Shown: positions 44,219 to 55,029 of the stretch, piece after piece
How the letters are laid out: the number at the start of each line of letters is the position of its first letter
Numbering within the stretch: the stretch's first letter is position 1
Assembly (NCBI GenBank): GCA_947311845.1
Contig: CAMZMU010000048.1
Location: 19,768,693-19,832,692, forward strand
From: Poa pratensis
Lineage: Eukaryota; Streptophyta; Magnoliopsida; Poales; Poaceae
Direction: 5' to 3'
DNA: 64,000 nt
The notes under the pieces: model-generated
What the model saw: only the letters and a program-made list of their open reading frames with translations
The model's database searches: none
Told to the model about the DNA's origin: nothing
Position numbers and translations under genes: made by a program

Positions 44219-46299
44219 TAGTTTTAAAAGAGTATATATTAATATCACGTAGATACAGTTATACGCAGCCTCTGCAACAGCTAAATACCCTTATGACATT
44301 ACGGTTGCACACAGCCAAAAAAAGAAAACGATGTCCAAATTCTACAAAAGCAATGCCTTCAAGAAGGAAGCAGTGCACAAACGCCGTCGTTGCCTGATCA
44401 TAGATCTTCGATTTTCACACTGGAGATAGTCTCTGCTCTCAAAATAATGCCTTCAATAAGGCCATTACCAGGCACAACCAATTAAGGACATACATTGGAT
44501 TTTCAGGTAAGACTTTGAACTTCACATGTGTTGTCGCCCCACTTACATACCGCTGCTACGAATTCCGAAACTCCAAGCAAGTTTCTCGTCGCCGCAAAGG
44601 CTCCAATCACCATTACTAATCCTCCAATCTCAGTTTTCATGATATTCTCCACCTCTGACTTCACCATGGATTTACCCATGATGGCAACAGGTAGCAGAGC
44701 TTCGCGCCGCTCCCTCCAGCACGACCAAATCCCACCCGATACAACAATCTCTAGGCATAACGCGTCCATGGGAGATCGCCAGCGGAGGCTTCCGGAACCT
44801 GACACTCCGGCCAGATCAAGGAGGATATGCGTCAGGCAGATCTACGTCTTGGCGCAAGAGGAACCCTAGGACCGCCACCTTTATTGCGCAGATCGACAGG
44901 CCCCACGTCATCGCCCGCCCGCCGACCCCCTCTGGCGGAAGAGGAGGCAAGGCAACGAAGAACCACACGCATGCGTCGTCCCGCTGGTAGCCTTCCTGAA
45001 CAGACGACGCAGCGACAAGGCCGATCGCGAGCACCGCGACGCCTCCCCACGCACCTCGAGGCGATGGACAGCCGCACCGATGACAGGTCTAGGCGGGAGC
45101 CTAGGACCTACAGCCGCCGCCACACCTCATGCGCAGATGCCCACGGGAGGCCACCGCCACCACACGACCGGGAGGTCGTCCCGTCGTCGTGAGCACGACC
45201 TCCACCCCACGCCGGCGTCGCACCCGAGGGTATGCCGCCGCCGCCGCAGAATGGGGTCGCCGCCCCAGATCCCACACGCAGAAGATCAACGACACCGTCC
45301 CCGAACGCCGCCGTGAATCCCCCCCCAAGCACCTTCGGTACTGGGCCTGCCGCCACCGAGGCCCTTGCCGGCGGCAGGGGAGGTCACCGGCCCTGGGTTT
45401 TTTCGGTGGCTAGGGTTTCGCCCTGCCGCCTCGGGGGACGGCACGGGAGCCTGTTTTTTTCCTCCACACAAGCATAGACTCGAGAAATTCAGTTAAGTTC
45501 TTGCAGAGTGATTGCAGTTAAGTTCGTTAGTTCAAAACAAAACACTGAGATAATTTCGCTTCCCAAGTCATTCAGATTTGATAAAATGTACTTTCACTAA
45601 GGAGTCATCCTTTGTTTTTTTTGGACATAAGGACTCTCATTCAGGTTAAACAACACGTTACATACAGCAACCTGCACGAGGCAGCGCTAGAGTTTGACAG
45701 AGCATCTCTGAAGGAGCTAACTTCATTTTTCTGTGGAAGACAAACATCTTTATGATAAGTAGCACTGTTAATTGTCATTTTAGTGTCGGCTCCAACGAAT
45801 CCCTTCAACCGTTACTTTTACCTCTTCAAGAGGGCTATGGGGTGTTGTGGGATCCAACAACTTCTAGCCAATTATAACTCTTGCGATTTTTCTTTCTTTT
45901 CGAAAAGGGGTGTTACCCGCATGTGCATTAATTGATGCATACATCCATTTTATTACGAAGTTTATCATCTTTAAGTTTTACAAATCACACAAAATCGATA
46001 CATGCACAAAAGAACTAGACATGCTAAAATCTACTAGCGTGCCTCCACCCAGTCCGGCTAAAGGTATTCCGAGTGGCCATCAGTTTGTGTGCGCCCACAG
46101 CCCATATGTTCCCGCTGATCCGGCGGGAGAAGGTAGAGCTAAATCATAATCTAGTCCGTGGACCTACAAAGTTTGAAACTCCAATTTGTTAAAAACAAGT
46201 TTATTTCTGCAAATACAATATAGACCAAATAAAGAGACACCCCAATACGAATTCTAGTTTTAGTTTTCTTATATACAGTATCCACTTAACCAATTACCA
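44219..46299. other. Unassigned stretch with a GC-rich minus-strand segment (44500-45470)
   Basis: 44500-45470 is GC-rich and reads on the minus strand like the 5' part of a transcript. It starts near 'accctagccaccgaaaaaa' at ~45415 and has frames such as VKSEVENIMKTEIGGLVMVIGAFAATRNLLGV at 44503-44805. No domain is recognised. A LINE 5' region or a gene fragment is possible. 45480-46299 is AT-rich with nothing recognised. Confidence 0.3.
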
Positions 46300-47014
46300 A
46301 ACATATTTGTTATATTGGTTGGTGGGGGCAGATTGAAGGCAAACTCGACAATATGCCAAATCAAACGAGCAAAAGGATACGAGATAAATAAATGTTCAAT
46401 TGTCTCATCAGAATCACAAAAGCAACAATTTTTACACCCCGTTCATTGCCTCTCAGCCAAATTATCGTTTGTAAGGAGAACTTTTCTCTCAAGAAACCTT
46501 AAAAAATTAAGAGGGACTTTTAATTTTGAAAGATATCTTCGGAGATACTTCATTTGACCATTCAACAAATCAGCATACCTAGATTTCATCGTAAATATTC
46601 TAGAGCCAGTTAGCCTCCATACGAAGGTATATGGCTCACTAGACAAGTTAACCATCATTAATCGCTGATATAAATGGATCCAAGCTAACCACTTATTCCC
46701 GTTAACGCTCGTCTAAAACCAATGTTCAGAGGATTGTGAGCTAAAACATGTGCCACCAAAACATGTTTATGGTGCACAATATTATATAATGATGGATAAT
46801 GTTGGGACAGAGGTGTATCACCTAACCAAACATCTTCCCAAAACCTGCTATATAAATTGTTTCCAATCTTGAAATAACCTCTTTTAAAGAACTCATCCTT
46901 AACACGCAAAAAAGGCCATTCCAAAAGGGAGAGCAGTTGGTTTTTGAGTGACAGAAATGTATAAGAGGGTGTTGTTACTACAAAGGGTAAAACAACGATG
47001 TTTATGTCATGCAT
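46300..47014 (-). pseudogene. LINE reverse transcriptase C-terminal remnant (zf-RVT region)
   Basis: The minus strand reads FKIGNNLYSRFWEDVWLGD at 46950-46830, then YTFVWRLTGSRIFTMKSRYADLL, LRRYLSKLKVPLNFLRF and RKVLLTNDNLAER. It then continues with a Cys-rich NCCFCDSDETIEHLFISY segment near 46430-46370. This order is the conserved C-terminal zinc-binding region of plant L1-type LINE ORF2. Small frame breaks are present and no upstream RT core is visible. Confidence 0.75.
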
Positions 47015-47146
47015 GATGTTTATTATTGCTTACATTGTGTACTAGGTTAAAGACATTACTCTAATTTTTACAACTTAAGTCCTAGTGATGCAAGCATAGA
47101 AGCGGTCTCGAAGTGGAGTGTTAGTTATAAATATTGTCTGGGTGAC

Positions 47147-47148
<2 letters not shown>

Positions 47149-47187
<39 letters not shown>
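47149..47187. repeat. (TA)n microsatellite
   Basis: About 19 uninterrupted TA units. Confidence 0.95.
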
Positions 47188-47191
<4 letters not shown>

Positions 47192-47599
47192 GAATAATGC
47201 CTACCTGAATAATGTCATGAATGTTTTTATATCATAATTGATTGTTTCCAATTATGTCAATTACCCATCTGTAGTTTGTTTACCCAACAATGTTTTATCT
47301 TTATGGAGACATATCTCTAGTGAAACTATAACCCTGGTCCATCTTTTAACATTGTTTACAATCTAGTTTACTTGTTGTTCACCATTACTTACTCGTGGTC
47401 CATTTTTACTTTTGTTGTTTTAATCCAATATCTTCCAGGCTATGCGTTTAATCCGTGTTTAGCAGAAGGGAAATTTGACAACCTTCCTAGATGTTCGAAC
47501 ACGTTGGTTTTGTGTGCAGGTGCTGTTAATTTACTGAGTACTTAATATTCGTTCGATAAATCTTGGTTCTCAATCAAGAAAAGTTCTTTGCTATTGTCT

Positions 47600-48830
47600 A
47601 AATCATCCCTTTCACTTGGGGTTCCAAAACGTCATCTGACGCTTCATCACATGCGATGCAGGGGCGTCGGCACGAGCTGCGCCCGGTGCGCTGAGCGTGC
47701 GGCCCAGTGCGGCGGCGGTCACGGATCAGCCGATGAAGGCTGCGGACGAGCCTGAGCTCCAGACCCGCGGCGGCAGTGCGCACAGCTAGCACCAGTGGCG
47801 CCCGTCACATGTGCGGCGCCACGCACGCCGATGGCTAGCGCGGCCAGGAGGCGACGGCCATGCACAGGCCAGTGGGGCCAGGCGGCGGGGTGCAGCGTGT
47901 GTGTGAACGGAAGGCGGTCGGTGACGCACACGCGAAGGGCGGCAGCGGCACGCTTGCCTGAGGCAACGGCTCCGCTTGCGTTGGCTAGCGGGGACGGCGG
48001 TGAGGCGCTGGGATGGAGGCGGCGACAGCCGCCCGCCGCGGTGAGCTTGCGCGGGGTCGGGATGAGGCGCGCGCGCGGCTAGTGGGGGCACTGGCAACGC
48101 AGTTGGCGAGGCACGCGTCGAGTGTCGTCGGCTCGGACAGCAGCTCTCTCGGAGGAGCGACAACGATTTGGAGCTAGCTCGGCCAGTAGAGCCAGCGCAA
48201 CGCGTGCGACGTCGATGCCAATGACGCGGTCGGCATGGTGCGCGGCGAGCGGGTTAGCTGGACCTCCAGTTCGGTCGGAAGCGCAACGACGACGCAATGT
48301 AGTGCGGAGCTCGACGTGATGATTGGCGTCTGGACCGACCGGGTAGCACACGACGAGTGGCTCTACGGCAACCGACGACATCTTTTACGCTGATAACGAA
48401 CGCCACGGATGCCAATTTTCATCATCAGGAACCGAGACGGCGGGTGGCACAACTGGTGCATCGTGGCGGTACCGTGTAGGTGGTCGCGTGTAGGAGTAGC
48501 TCACAGTTGCACGGCCAACGATGCACTATTACAACCGCGACGTGAAGCTCATGGAAATCAATTTCATCATGATCGTCCATCAGGACGTCGACGTCTCGTA
48601 TATCTGAACCACACGTGCACAACGGGTGCGTCGTGGTGGTACCGTGATCATCGGAATATTTTTTTCAACGTGTACCGTTACCGTCTTTCTCAAAAAATGG
48701 AATTGAGACGAGGAGGGAAACCATTTTCAAGATTAGACCTGGATTATACCTCTGCGACAAACGACAAGAGTCTGCTTGATGGAGGCTCAGTGTAGATCAA
48801 TCGGTGGAGCGGTACATGATGATAACGTGT
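47600..48830. other. GC-rich unassigned segment
   Basis: High GC and CpG between 47640 and 48400, with overlapping open frames on both strands (for example minus 48381-48079). None has a family signature. Two related words, 'cacaactggtgcatcgtgg' at ~48449 and 'cacaacgggtgcgtcgtgg' at ~48618, form an imperfect direct repeat. It may be the internal start of a degenerate retroelement; I cannot support a gene. Confidence 0.3.
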
Positions 48831-49066
48831 TCCACAGCCTTTGTCTGTCAATCCATTCGAAGTGCGTGGAGTGAGAGTGGTTGAAATAGTCATACACGTG
48901 GTGATCAATCACAGAAACTAAATTGACTCAAAGATATAGATGGCCATGTTATTTATTATCATTGGTGTTTCTTGCTCGATACAATGCATAAAATTTAGAG
49001 AAAAACCCATCCAAACAAGGATGGACCCACACGTACCCGTGCGGTTAGTTTCCCAACAATATCCAC

Positions 49067-50160
49067 CTAAGGATAACCGCCGCTGCCATCATCATTTTTA
49101 CCACCTCCTCCCATAGAATCTGTAACCGGAGGGTAGTGGGGTAGACCTCCATTGTAGGGTCGTGAGTGGGAGGGTTGTCTGGTCGAACCACCAGATCCAG
49201 GCTGATTATACGGAGCATACCCCTGTGGTCTTTCCCCACTTTCGCCTGCATGCAACGCAAAACAACGTCGTTTAGTGCCGGATCCTGTATTCCTAAACCA
49301 GTCTCTATACAAAAATAGCGTATGCAGCTGAGTACTCGCTCCGTTTTTACAAATATAAGATGTTTTAGCATTCATTAGCTACGGGATAACATAGAAGGAG
49401 CTGAGTACAACATAGAAATAGCATATGTTAGCTGCGGTCGATTCCGACCAGGTGCCCCGCGGCTGCTCCCCTATCGGAATGGATGAAGGAGACCAGGGAG
49501 ACGAACATTGCCACCGGATTTCGATGGAAGGAGAAACTTCCGCTCACCGGAGAGGAGGGGAAGGTCGCCGCACTCCAGATCGGTACTCCCTCTAACACCC
49601 GGAAGGTCTCTGTCGCCGACAAACCTGCACCCCTACAGTTCTTTTTGTTTTGATAAAGGGCATTTTATTACTTAATAGTTTTAAGCATTACACCCGACAC
49701 CCCACAGCTAAGTCCACTCCTTGCCTCCTGGTTCGCTCTATCCTCGACGGCGCCTCCTCGGCCGCGGCTCCTGACAGGAGCTCAGGTGGTGGCTGGTGGC
49801 AATTGTGGCCGAGGGAAGAGGAGAGGGCTGGCCATGGCGTGGTGGTTCGGGATAGAAAGAAAAGAGACGTGAGGAAGAAGGGATGGAGAAGGAGAGGATA
49901 GGGATACACTACGTGCGGGTGAGGCCCACCTGACGAACGCGCGTTAACAGGTGATCGTGCCCTTGATCACCCCGGAAACGAGTCGCTTGGGAGTTCGGAT
50001 GGTGTTAGTATCTCATATTCAGCTAACTAGCAACGCTGCTTGTTTGTAACAGTATTACGATCTCAGTCTCAGATTGCAAACCTGCGTGTGCTACATCCTG
50101 GGAGACGAGCAGGAGAATGGCCAATACCGCACCAAGCAGAAGGGCAAACTTTGCAGCCAT
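49067..50160 (-). CDS. Small secreted Gly/Pro-rich protein, 2 exons, 85 aa
   Basis: Exon 1 is 50160-50082 and exon 2 is 49245-49067. The junction is canonical (GCAG/GTTTGC donor, TGCATGCAG acceptor) and the frame stays open across it. Exon 1 encodes a textbook signal peptide: MAAKFALLLG, a hydrophobic run, then DVAHA with cleavage likely after AHA. The mature peptide (~59 residues) is rich in Gly, Pro, Ser and Tyr: GYAPYNQPGSGG, PYNGGLPHYPPV, SMGGGG, then GGYP at the C terminus. It has no Cys, so it is not a defensin or GASA peptide. A wall- or apoplast-associated glycine-rich protein is the best guess. A TATAAATAG box lies about 75 bp upstream of the ATG. The 836-bp intron contains unrelated, probably inserted sequence. 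I cannot name the family. Confidence 0.72.
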
Positions 50161-50235
50161 ATCTATGCTTCTTGATAACAAGTTGGACGGAGCTAACAAG
50201 CTTTGGGTGGGAAGACAGGGGTGCCAGGGTCTGCC

Positions 50236-50244
50236 CTATTTATA
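50236..50244 (-). promoter_or_regulatory. TATA box of the small secreted-protein gene
   Basis: The minus strand reads TATAAATAG, 75-85 bp upstream of the ATG at 50160. This is the right place for a ~50-nt leader. Confidence 0.7.
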
Positions 50245-50284
50245 GAAGGGGCGGCACTTGCAGAGGAGAAAGACATTTGTAGCC

Positions 50285-50665
50285 CACGCTACATCTAGAT
50301 GTAGCACTATATTTTAATTTTTGAAAACTATATTTTAAAGTGTCAAAATATTCTAAAACTAAATCTTGATGTAGCCAATACCATATCCTACAACTGTGCT
50401 AATTTTCAATCCAAAATGTTTTGTGTTTTTGGCTACCTAACAAAGATAAATTCTGGCAAGATTTGGAGGGTACTGTTCACACACCAGATTTATATTTTTG
50501 TCTTTTTGTGTAGGCTAGAATATACCGCATTTCAAATTTATATTTTTGCGCACTTGTAGGATATATCCATGGCCACATTTACATATTTTTCATTTTTTTG
50601 AAACATTTAGATTTGAATTTTGAATGTTTAAATAAATTGCTACATGTAGCTCGGCCTACAAAACA
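50285..50665. mobile_element. Foldback MITE, diverged copy
   Basis: The outer parts CTACATCTAGATGTAGCA and the complement of TTGCTACATGTAGCTCGG are inverted with respect to each other. The inner parts (CCATATCCTACAA..; ..GGATATATCC) also pair loosely. Internal words 'caataccatatcc' and 'ttttggctac' match 'caatagtatatccc' and 'ttttgagctac' in the element at 52216, so they are relatives. Confidence 0.5.
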
Positions 50666-50869
50666 CCACATGACTGCAAGCTCACCGCATGCATGGTCCA
50701 GATCGAGCTCAAGTTTGGACCATGTAGGTAGGACCTTCTATTTTCTAGAGCATGCATTGCTTAGAGAATTTCCATTTTCGACGCCAATAGGACTCCCGGC
50801 GTGCCCGACAAAAAATCTCGCCCACTCGCGGCGCCAATAGCCCGTTTTTGTCCGGTGCCAATAGGTGAA

Positions 50870-51412
50870 GGAGGAGCCACGCACACCACCACGGCGCACG
50901 AGCACCCTCGTCATCGGAGGGCGCCGGTGACGAATCAGCATACGGTGGTGAATCAGGCGCTCCGTCTGCAGGATATGATGCGGGACCTGGACGCCGACCC
51001 CGAGGACACCCCCGGCTGAGCCAGGCGCTCCAGGAATCAACGAACGACATCCTGCTGCTGTCAGACCGGGACGCCATGGCGTGGTTTTTGAGGGAGCATC
51101 TCGAGTTGACCGGAACGCCCTTCGTCGACCTCACTCGCGACGACAGCGCGGCAGGGCCCAGTGGCGCAACAATCACGGAGGAGGACTGGAACGTGTTCTG
51201 ATTATGTTCATTTTTTTGTTTATCTAAAATTCGTTCAAACTTGTTAAATTTCCTAAATGTTTGAATTTTGTTAAATTTCAAGTTTAAATCTTGATTAAAA
51301 AACTATTGGGGACGCGAGTGGGGAGAGTGGGGACGCAGCAGCTTGTTCAGACGGCTCCAATAACGTCGTGCTGTTGTCGGACGCGAGTTGGACGCCGCGA
51401 GTGGAGATGCTC
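50870..51412 (+). pseudogene. Third SANT-type Harbinger fragment, 3' part
   Basis: The + strand reads HTVVNQALRLQDMMRDLDAD, then in another frame LSQALQESTNDILLLSD, AMAWFLREHLELTGTPF and TITEEDWNVF to a stop at 51198. This resembles the C-terminal half of the SANT gene family seen at 41884. The right end reads GTGGAGATGCTC followed by TTA, close to the GGGCATCTCC-type Harbinger terminus. The left terminus and SANT domain are missing, so it is a truncated element. Confidence 0.5.
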
Positions 51413-51469
51413 TTAGTTGACTGACTTGAAGAATGTTAGCACTCAGATCACTAATTGGGAATATCTCCT

Positions 51470-51830
51470 TTTTGCTTTAAGAATCATACTACGAATGTTA
51501 TGATCTGTGTTCCACTCAAAACAAAGAGAGAGAAGGTGGTGCAATGTTTCTTCTGCAGAAGTGTCACATAGCACACAATTAGGGAATTCAACAAAGAAAT
51601 TCTACCGCAAGATGAAGTCCTTTGTGCTCAATCTTCCATGATGAAGGAGCCATTTGAAGAACTTCTGTGTTGGTCAACAGCATGTCTTCTAGATGCCCGG
51701 GGGTGTTAAAAGTGTCCAATCCTAGTTCTAGATACCTATCTGATTTTCTGGTGGAAAACAGAGTATCACCCCATTGGAACTTCCATGTTTGATGCTAGTT
51801 TATGCAGCTCGCGATCGGTTCCTCGTTTCT
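51470..51830 (-). pseudogene. LINE remnant (zf-RVT segment)
   Basis: The minus strand reads a LINE C-terminal zinc region: NCVLCDTSAEETLHHLLSLC at ~51580-51520. It is preceded by LEDMLLTNTEVLQMAPSSWKIEHKGLHL with stops and shifts. It is older than the copy at 46300. Confidence 0.6.
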
Positions 51831-52215
51831 TTTGAAATGAAGGTTGAGACCCCTGCCTCTACATCGAAGAGATACATACGACTTTCTTATTTAGATTATA
51901 TTTATACAACAAAGGATTAATAAAAGTATACATCAAACCATCCAAAGCTCGGTTCCTCATGAAGAGACGAGCGCTTAGTTTATTTCATAGCGTGCATGTA
52001 GCGTCCGTAGTCAGCGTCCAGGATTGAGAAGACTTCGATGATTTTCTAATTTTATGATATTTTTCTCTGGGAAGCGCCAACTATGCATCCAGCGTTGTAC
52101 ATGCCCTTATGATAACAAAACAGACTTGATAGATCCGTCTTAAAACTAGATTTCTATAGTATACATATACTTATTTTTTTGTCTGAAATGTTAGAGTAGA
52201 GACCATTTTTTTTTA

Positions 52216-52633
52216 CTCCCGAGCTCCAGTGCTCACAATTAAAAAAAATGAAAATCCTATTTATAAGTTTTAAAATTTATGAAAAAAACTCCGGGTGTAG
52301 TCAATAGTATATCCCATGATCATGCAAAATATTAACTCTAAATAATTAGTATTTTGAGCTACACAAAAATGACAAATTGTGTATCTAAATATGCCTATTT
52401 TAAAATCTCTACATTTTACCAGTTTCAGTTTTTGGAGATTTTAAAATAGGCATATTTAGATACACAATTTGTCATTTTTGTGTAGCCCGTAATATAAAGT
52501 ATTTCAAATTCACTTTTACAAGTTTATGGGATACACCATTGCCTACACCCATGATTTTTTTTCATAATTTTTTGAAACTCACAAATATAATTTTCGAATT
52601 TTTTTATGTGCAGGGAGCACTGGAGCTCGGGAG
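52216..52633. mobile_element. Foldback MITE, 418 bp
   Basis: The ends CTCCCGAGCTCCAGTGCTC and GAGCACTGGAGCTCGGGAG are perfect complements. The inner arms (52354-52411 and 52433-52488) pair almost perfectly around a ~24-nt loop. Nearly the whole element is one palindrome. No coding sequence. Target duplication could not be fixed. Confidence 0.85.
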
Positions 52634-53063
52634 CAAATGACACTTTCCGGAAATGTTTGTACTTTTATCTTAAAGGTGGGTCAGACTTAAGATAATATCA
52701 CTAAATAAAACTAAAAATAAACTTATTTTGCCACAGAGGGTCTAATTACCTATATGTTTGGTAATTGGCTACAGGAAAATAAATCTTATTAATCTCAACT
52801 AGCCCCTCCTTTTCAAAATATAGTGAATTAAGTTAATGTCTTAGACAAACATTTTAAAGTGTGACCAAATTTATAAACGAAAATATCATCGCCTATAACA
52901 CCATCTAAATGAATTGTCAAAGTATGTTTCATATTGAATCTTATAATACTAACTTGATATTCTAAATATTGGTAATTGTTTCCTACAAAACTACAAGCTT
53001 ATAGCCGCTAGGCTTGAAAAATTTAGGGTTCACTATAATGTAAAAAGGAGGAGTAGCAAAGTA
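52634..53063. other. Intergenic AT-rich, nothing recognised
   Basis: No coding frame, repeat end or RNA gene was identified between the foldback MITE and the Stowaway. Confidence 0.5.
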
Positions 53064-53183
53064 CTCCCTCCGTCCGGAAATAGTTCACGGATTTGTCTAA
53101 ATACGGATATTTAGACATGTTTTAGTGTGCACATATATCCGAATTTAGATAAATCTAAGTCAAGTATTTCCGGACGGAGGGAG
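53064..53183. mobile_element. Stowaway MITE, 120 bp
   Basis: CTCCCTCCGTCCGGAAATA and TATTTCCGGACGGAGGGAG terminal inverted repeats, flanked by TA on both sides (53062-53063 and 53184-53185). Characteristic of Pooideae Stowaway families. Confidence 0.95.
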
Positions 53184-53929
53184 TATAATTCATCATTGTG
53201 TATTTGTGAACTAATGTAATTGCATATAATAGACTTTATGTCTTGCCTCTCCTTTAAGGAAATAGAAATTTTCATTCGTATGTGTCGTGTGGTATTGTCA
53301 AGATGATTTTACTGAATCGACATTATTGATTGTTTGTGTGGGCATGCAATTAAACCACATGCAAGTTAACACATTAGAATATTATGTTATCTCATTTGGA
53401 ACCCAGAAACATATGTAAGCTCATGAGCTGAGAGTACTTTCATCATCAAATATTTCCAAAGTGTATATTTAGTCTTTTAAGTCTTAAGGTTGATAGGTTT
53501 GCCATTCACTACTTATAGCATGCTGATGTTCTCTCAAAATCGATGGTTTGAACACTTCAATGATATTTTCTCTAGGGTTGTGTCAACGCCACACCACCAC
53601 GTATATCAACATTATCCTAAGAATTCCAAGAATCTATGCAAAAAAGAATCATAAAAACAAAAATGCAAATAAAAGAAACACATTTTTAGAAGATAATTCC
53701 AAAAGTGAAATCTGCGAAAGTCTAAACATAGAAGAAAATCTAAGAACTGGTCAACAAATTCGAATCCCCAAGTCAGCAAAAATCCAAAATGAATTCAACA
53801 ATAAAATAATATAAATTTCACAAACATTTTAGCTGAGGCTTTAATAGTTTGTTGTATTTTTCATTTATCCTAGTTTTGAACCCTTTAATTTTTTCACGGT
53901 AGAGTTTTTTTGCATAATTTTTGTTTTCC
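53184..53929. other. Intergenic AT-rich, nothing recognised
   Basis: A degenerate copia-like word may exist near 53480-53560 (a Ty1/copia RNase H tail reads loosely as 'caaatcg..'), but I could not support it. Otherwise featureless. Confidence 0.35.
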
Positions 53930-54490
53930 GTGTTTCATGAACATGTAGGTCCTTGTATTTTCTGGAGCTGGTGTTGCTTGGTTGACTGACTTGAAGTATG
54001 TTACTCACTCACGATTTGGTAGCCATCTAGTTTGTGCTGCTACGCCTTTTGTTGGCGTGCTGGCACAGATATTTTATGAACATGAAGGTCTTCATTTTTT
54101 CTACGGCATGTGCACCTGGTTCACTGAGATGAAGCAGTGCATGTCACTACTAATGCTAGAGTTTGATAGCGATATGCTGTGTCCTGCTAGATTGCCGTGC
54201 AGTGCGGGCAAAGATGTTTTATGGACATGCAGGTCTTTGTCTTTCAGTTTCTGCTGCGTGTGGAGGACTTGTCGTGGTTAGTGGAGGACTATAAGGTGAT
54301 AATGGACTAGATACTGAAATCTGGATATTACTTATGCTGGCCATCCGATCCTGTGGCTGTACCGATGGATGAGATTTCTGGTTGACTGACCTGAAGCATA
54401 ATATCTCCAGCTCAGGATATGGTGTCGATCCACGTTGCTATCTTTTTGGCATGCCCTGCGGGCGAAGATGCTTCACAGAAAGATCGTCGT
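53930..54490. repeat. Diverged tandem repeat, unit about 140-145 bp, ~4 copies
   Basis: Copies begin around 'tgaacatgtaggtccttg' (53938), 'tgaacatgaaggtcttca' (54077) and 'tggacatgcaggtctttg' (54221). Each is followed by a GTTGACTGACTTGAAG-like word and a 'gtgctgctacg..' word. A fourth, partial copy follows 54381. A single related copy starts at 51417. Confidence 0.6.
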
Positions 54491-55029
54491 ATCGTTGCCA
54501 GTTCTTTTCCAGGGATTGGGATCATCGTGTGTGATGCTACACTTGCCGTCCCGTGCGAACAAAGATGGAACGTGGAAGTCTGCCTTTTTTCAAGGCCTAT
54601 GCTATACGATTTTTCCACCAAAAAAGAGGTTGCATTGAGCCCTCGGCCTCGACATTGAAAAGATGCATAGGAGTTTATTCAACAAATGTCTAGAAAGATA
54701 ATACATCAAACAATATGAAGCCACCACACAACATCTACAAACCCAACAATAGGGAAGACCATGCCATTGTCAAGCTTCATGCACTAGCCAACATAATAAA
54801 AAAAGTCTGAACTGGTAAAAGGGCCAGTACAATCCATATATATTTCAACACCCTCTCTCACGTGGGACGCAGGAAGTCAACAAGTGGATAGAAAAAGAAT
54901 AGTCTCAGAGTTATGGCAACAACAATAATTAGATAAATTACGAAAGGTAGGACTTGAACTCAAAACCTTAGGATCTAATACCATGTCAAGCTTTATGCAT
55001 TAGCCAACGCAACGAATTGACAAAAATGG

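Noticed and set aside
54920..54985. tRNA-like or SINE B-box word (GAGTTCAAGTCC on the minus strand)
   Set aside because: Only a B-box-like word is present; no A box, cloverleaf or A tail with duplication was found.
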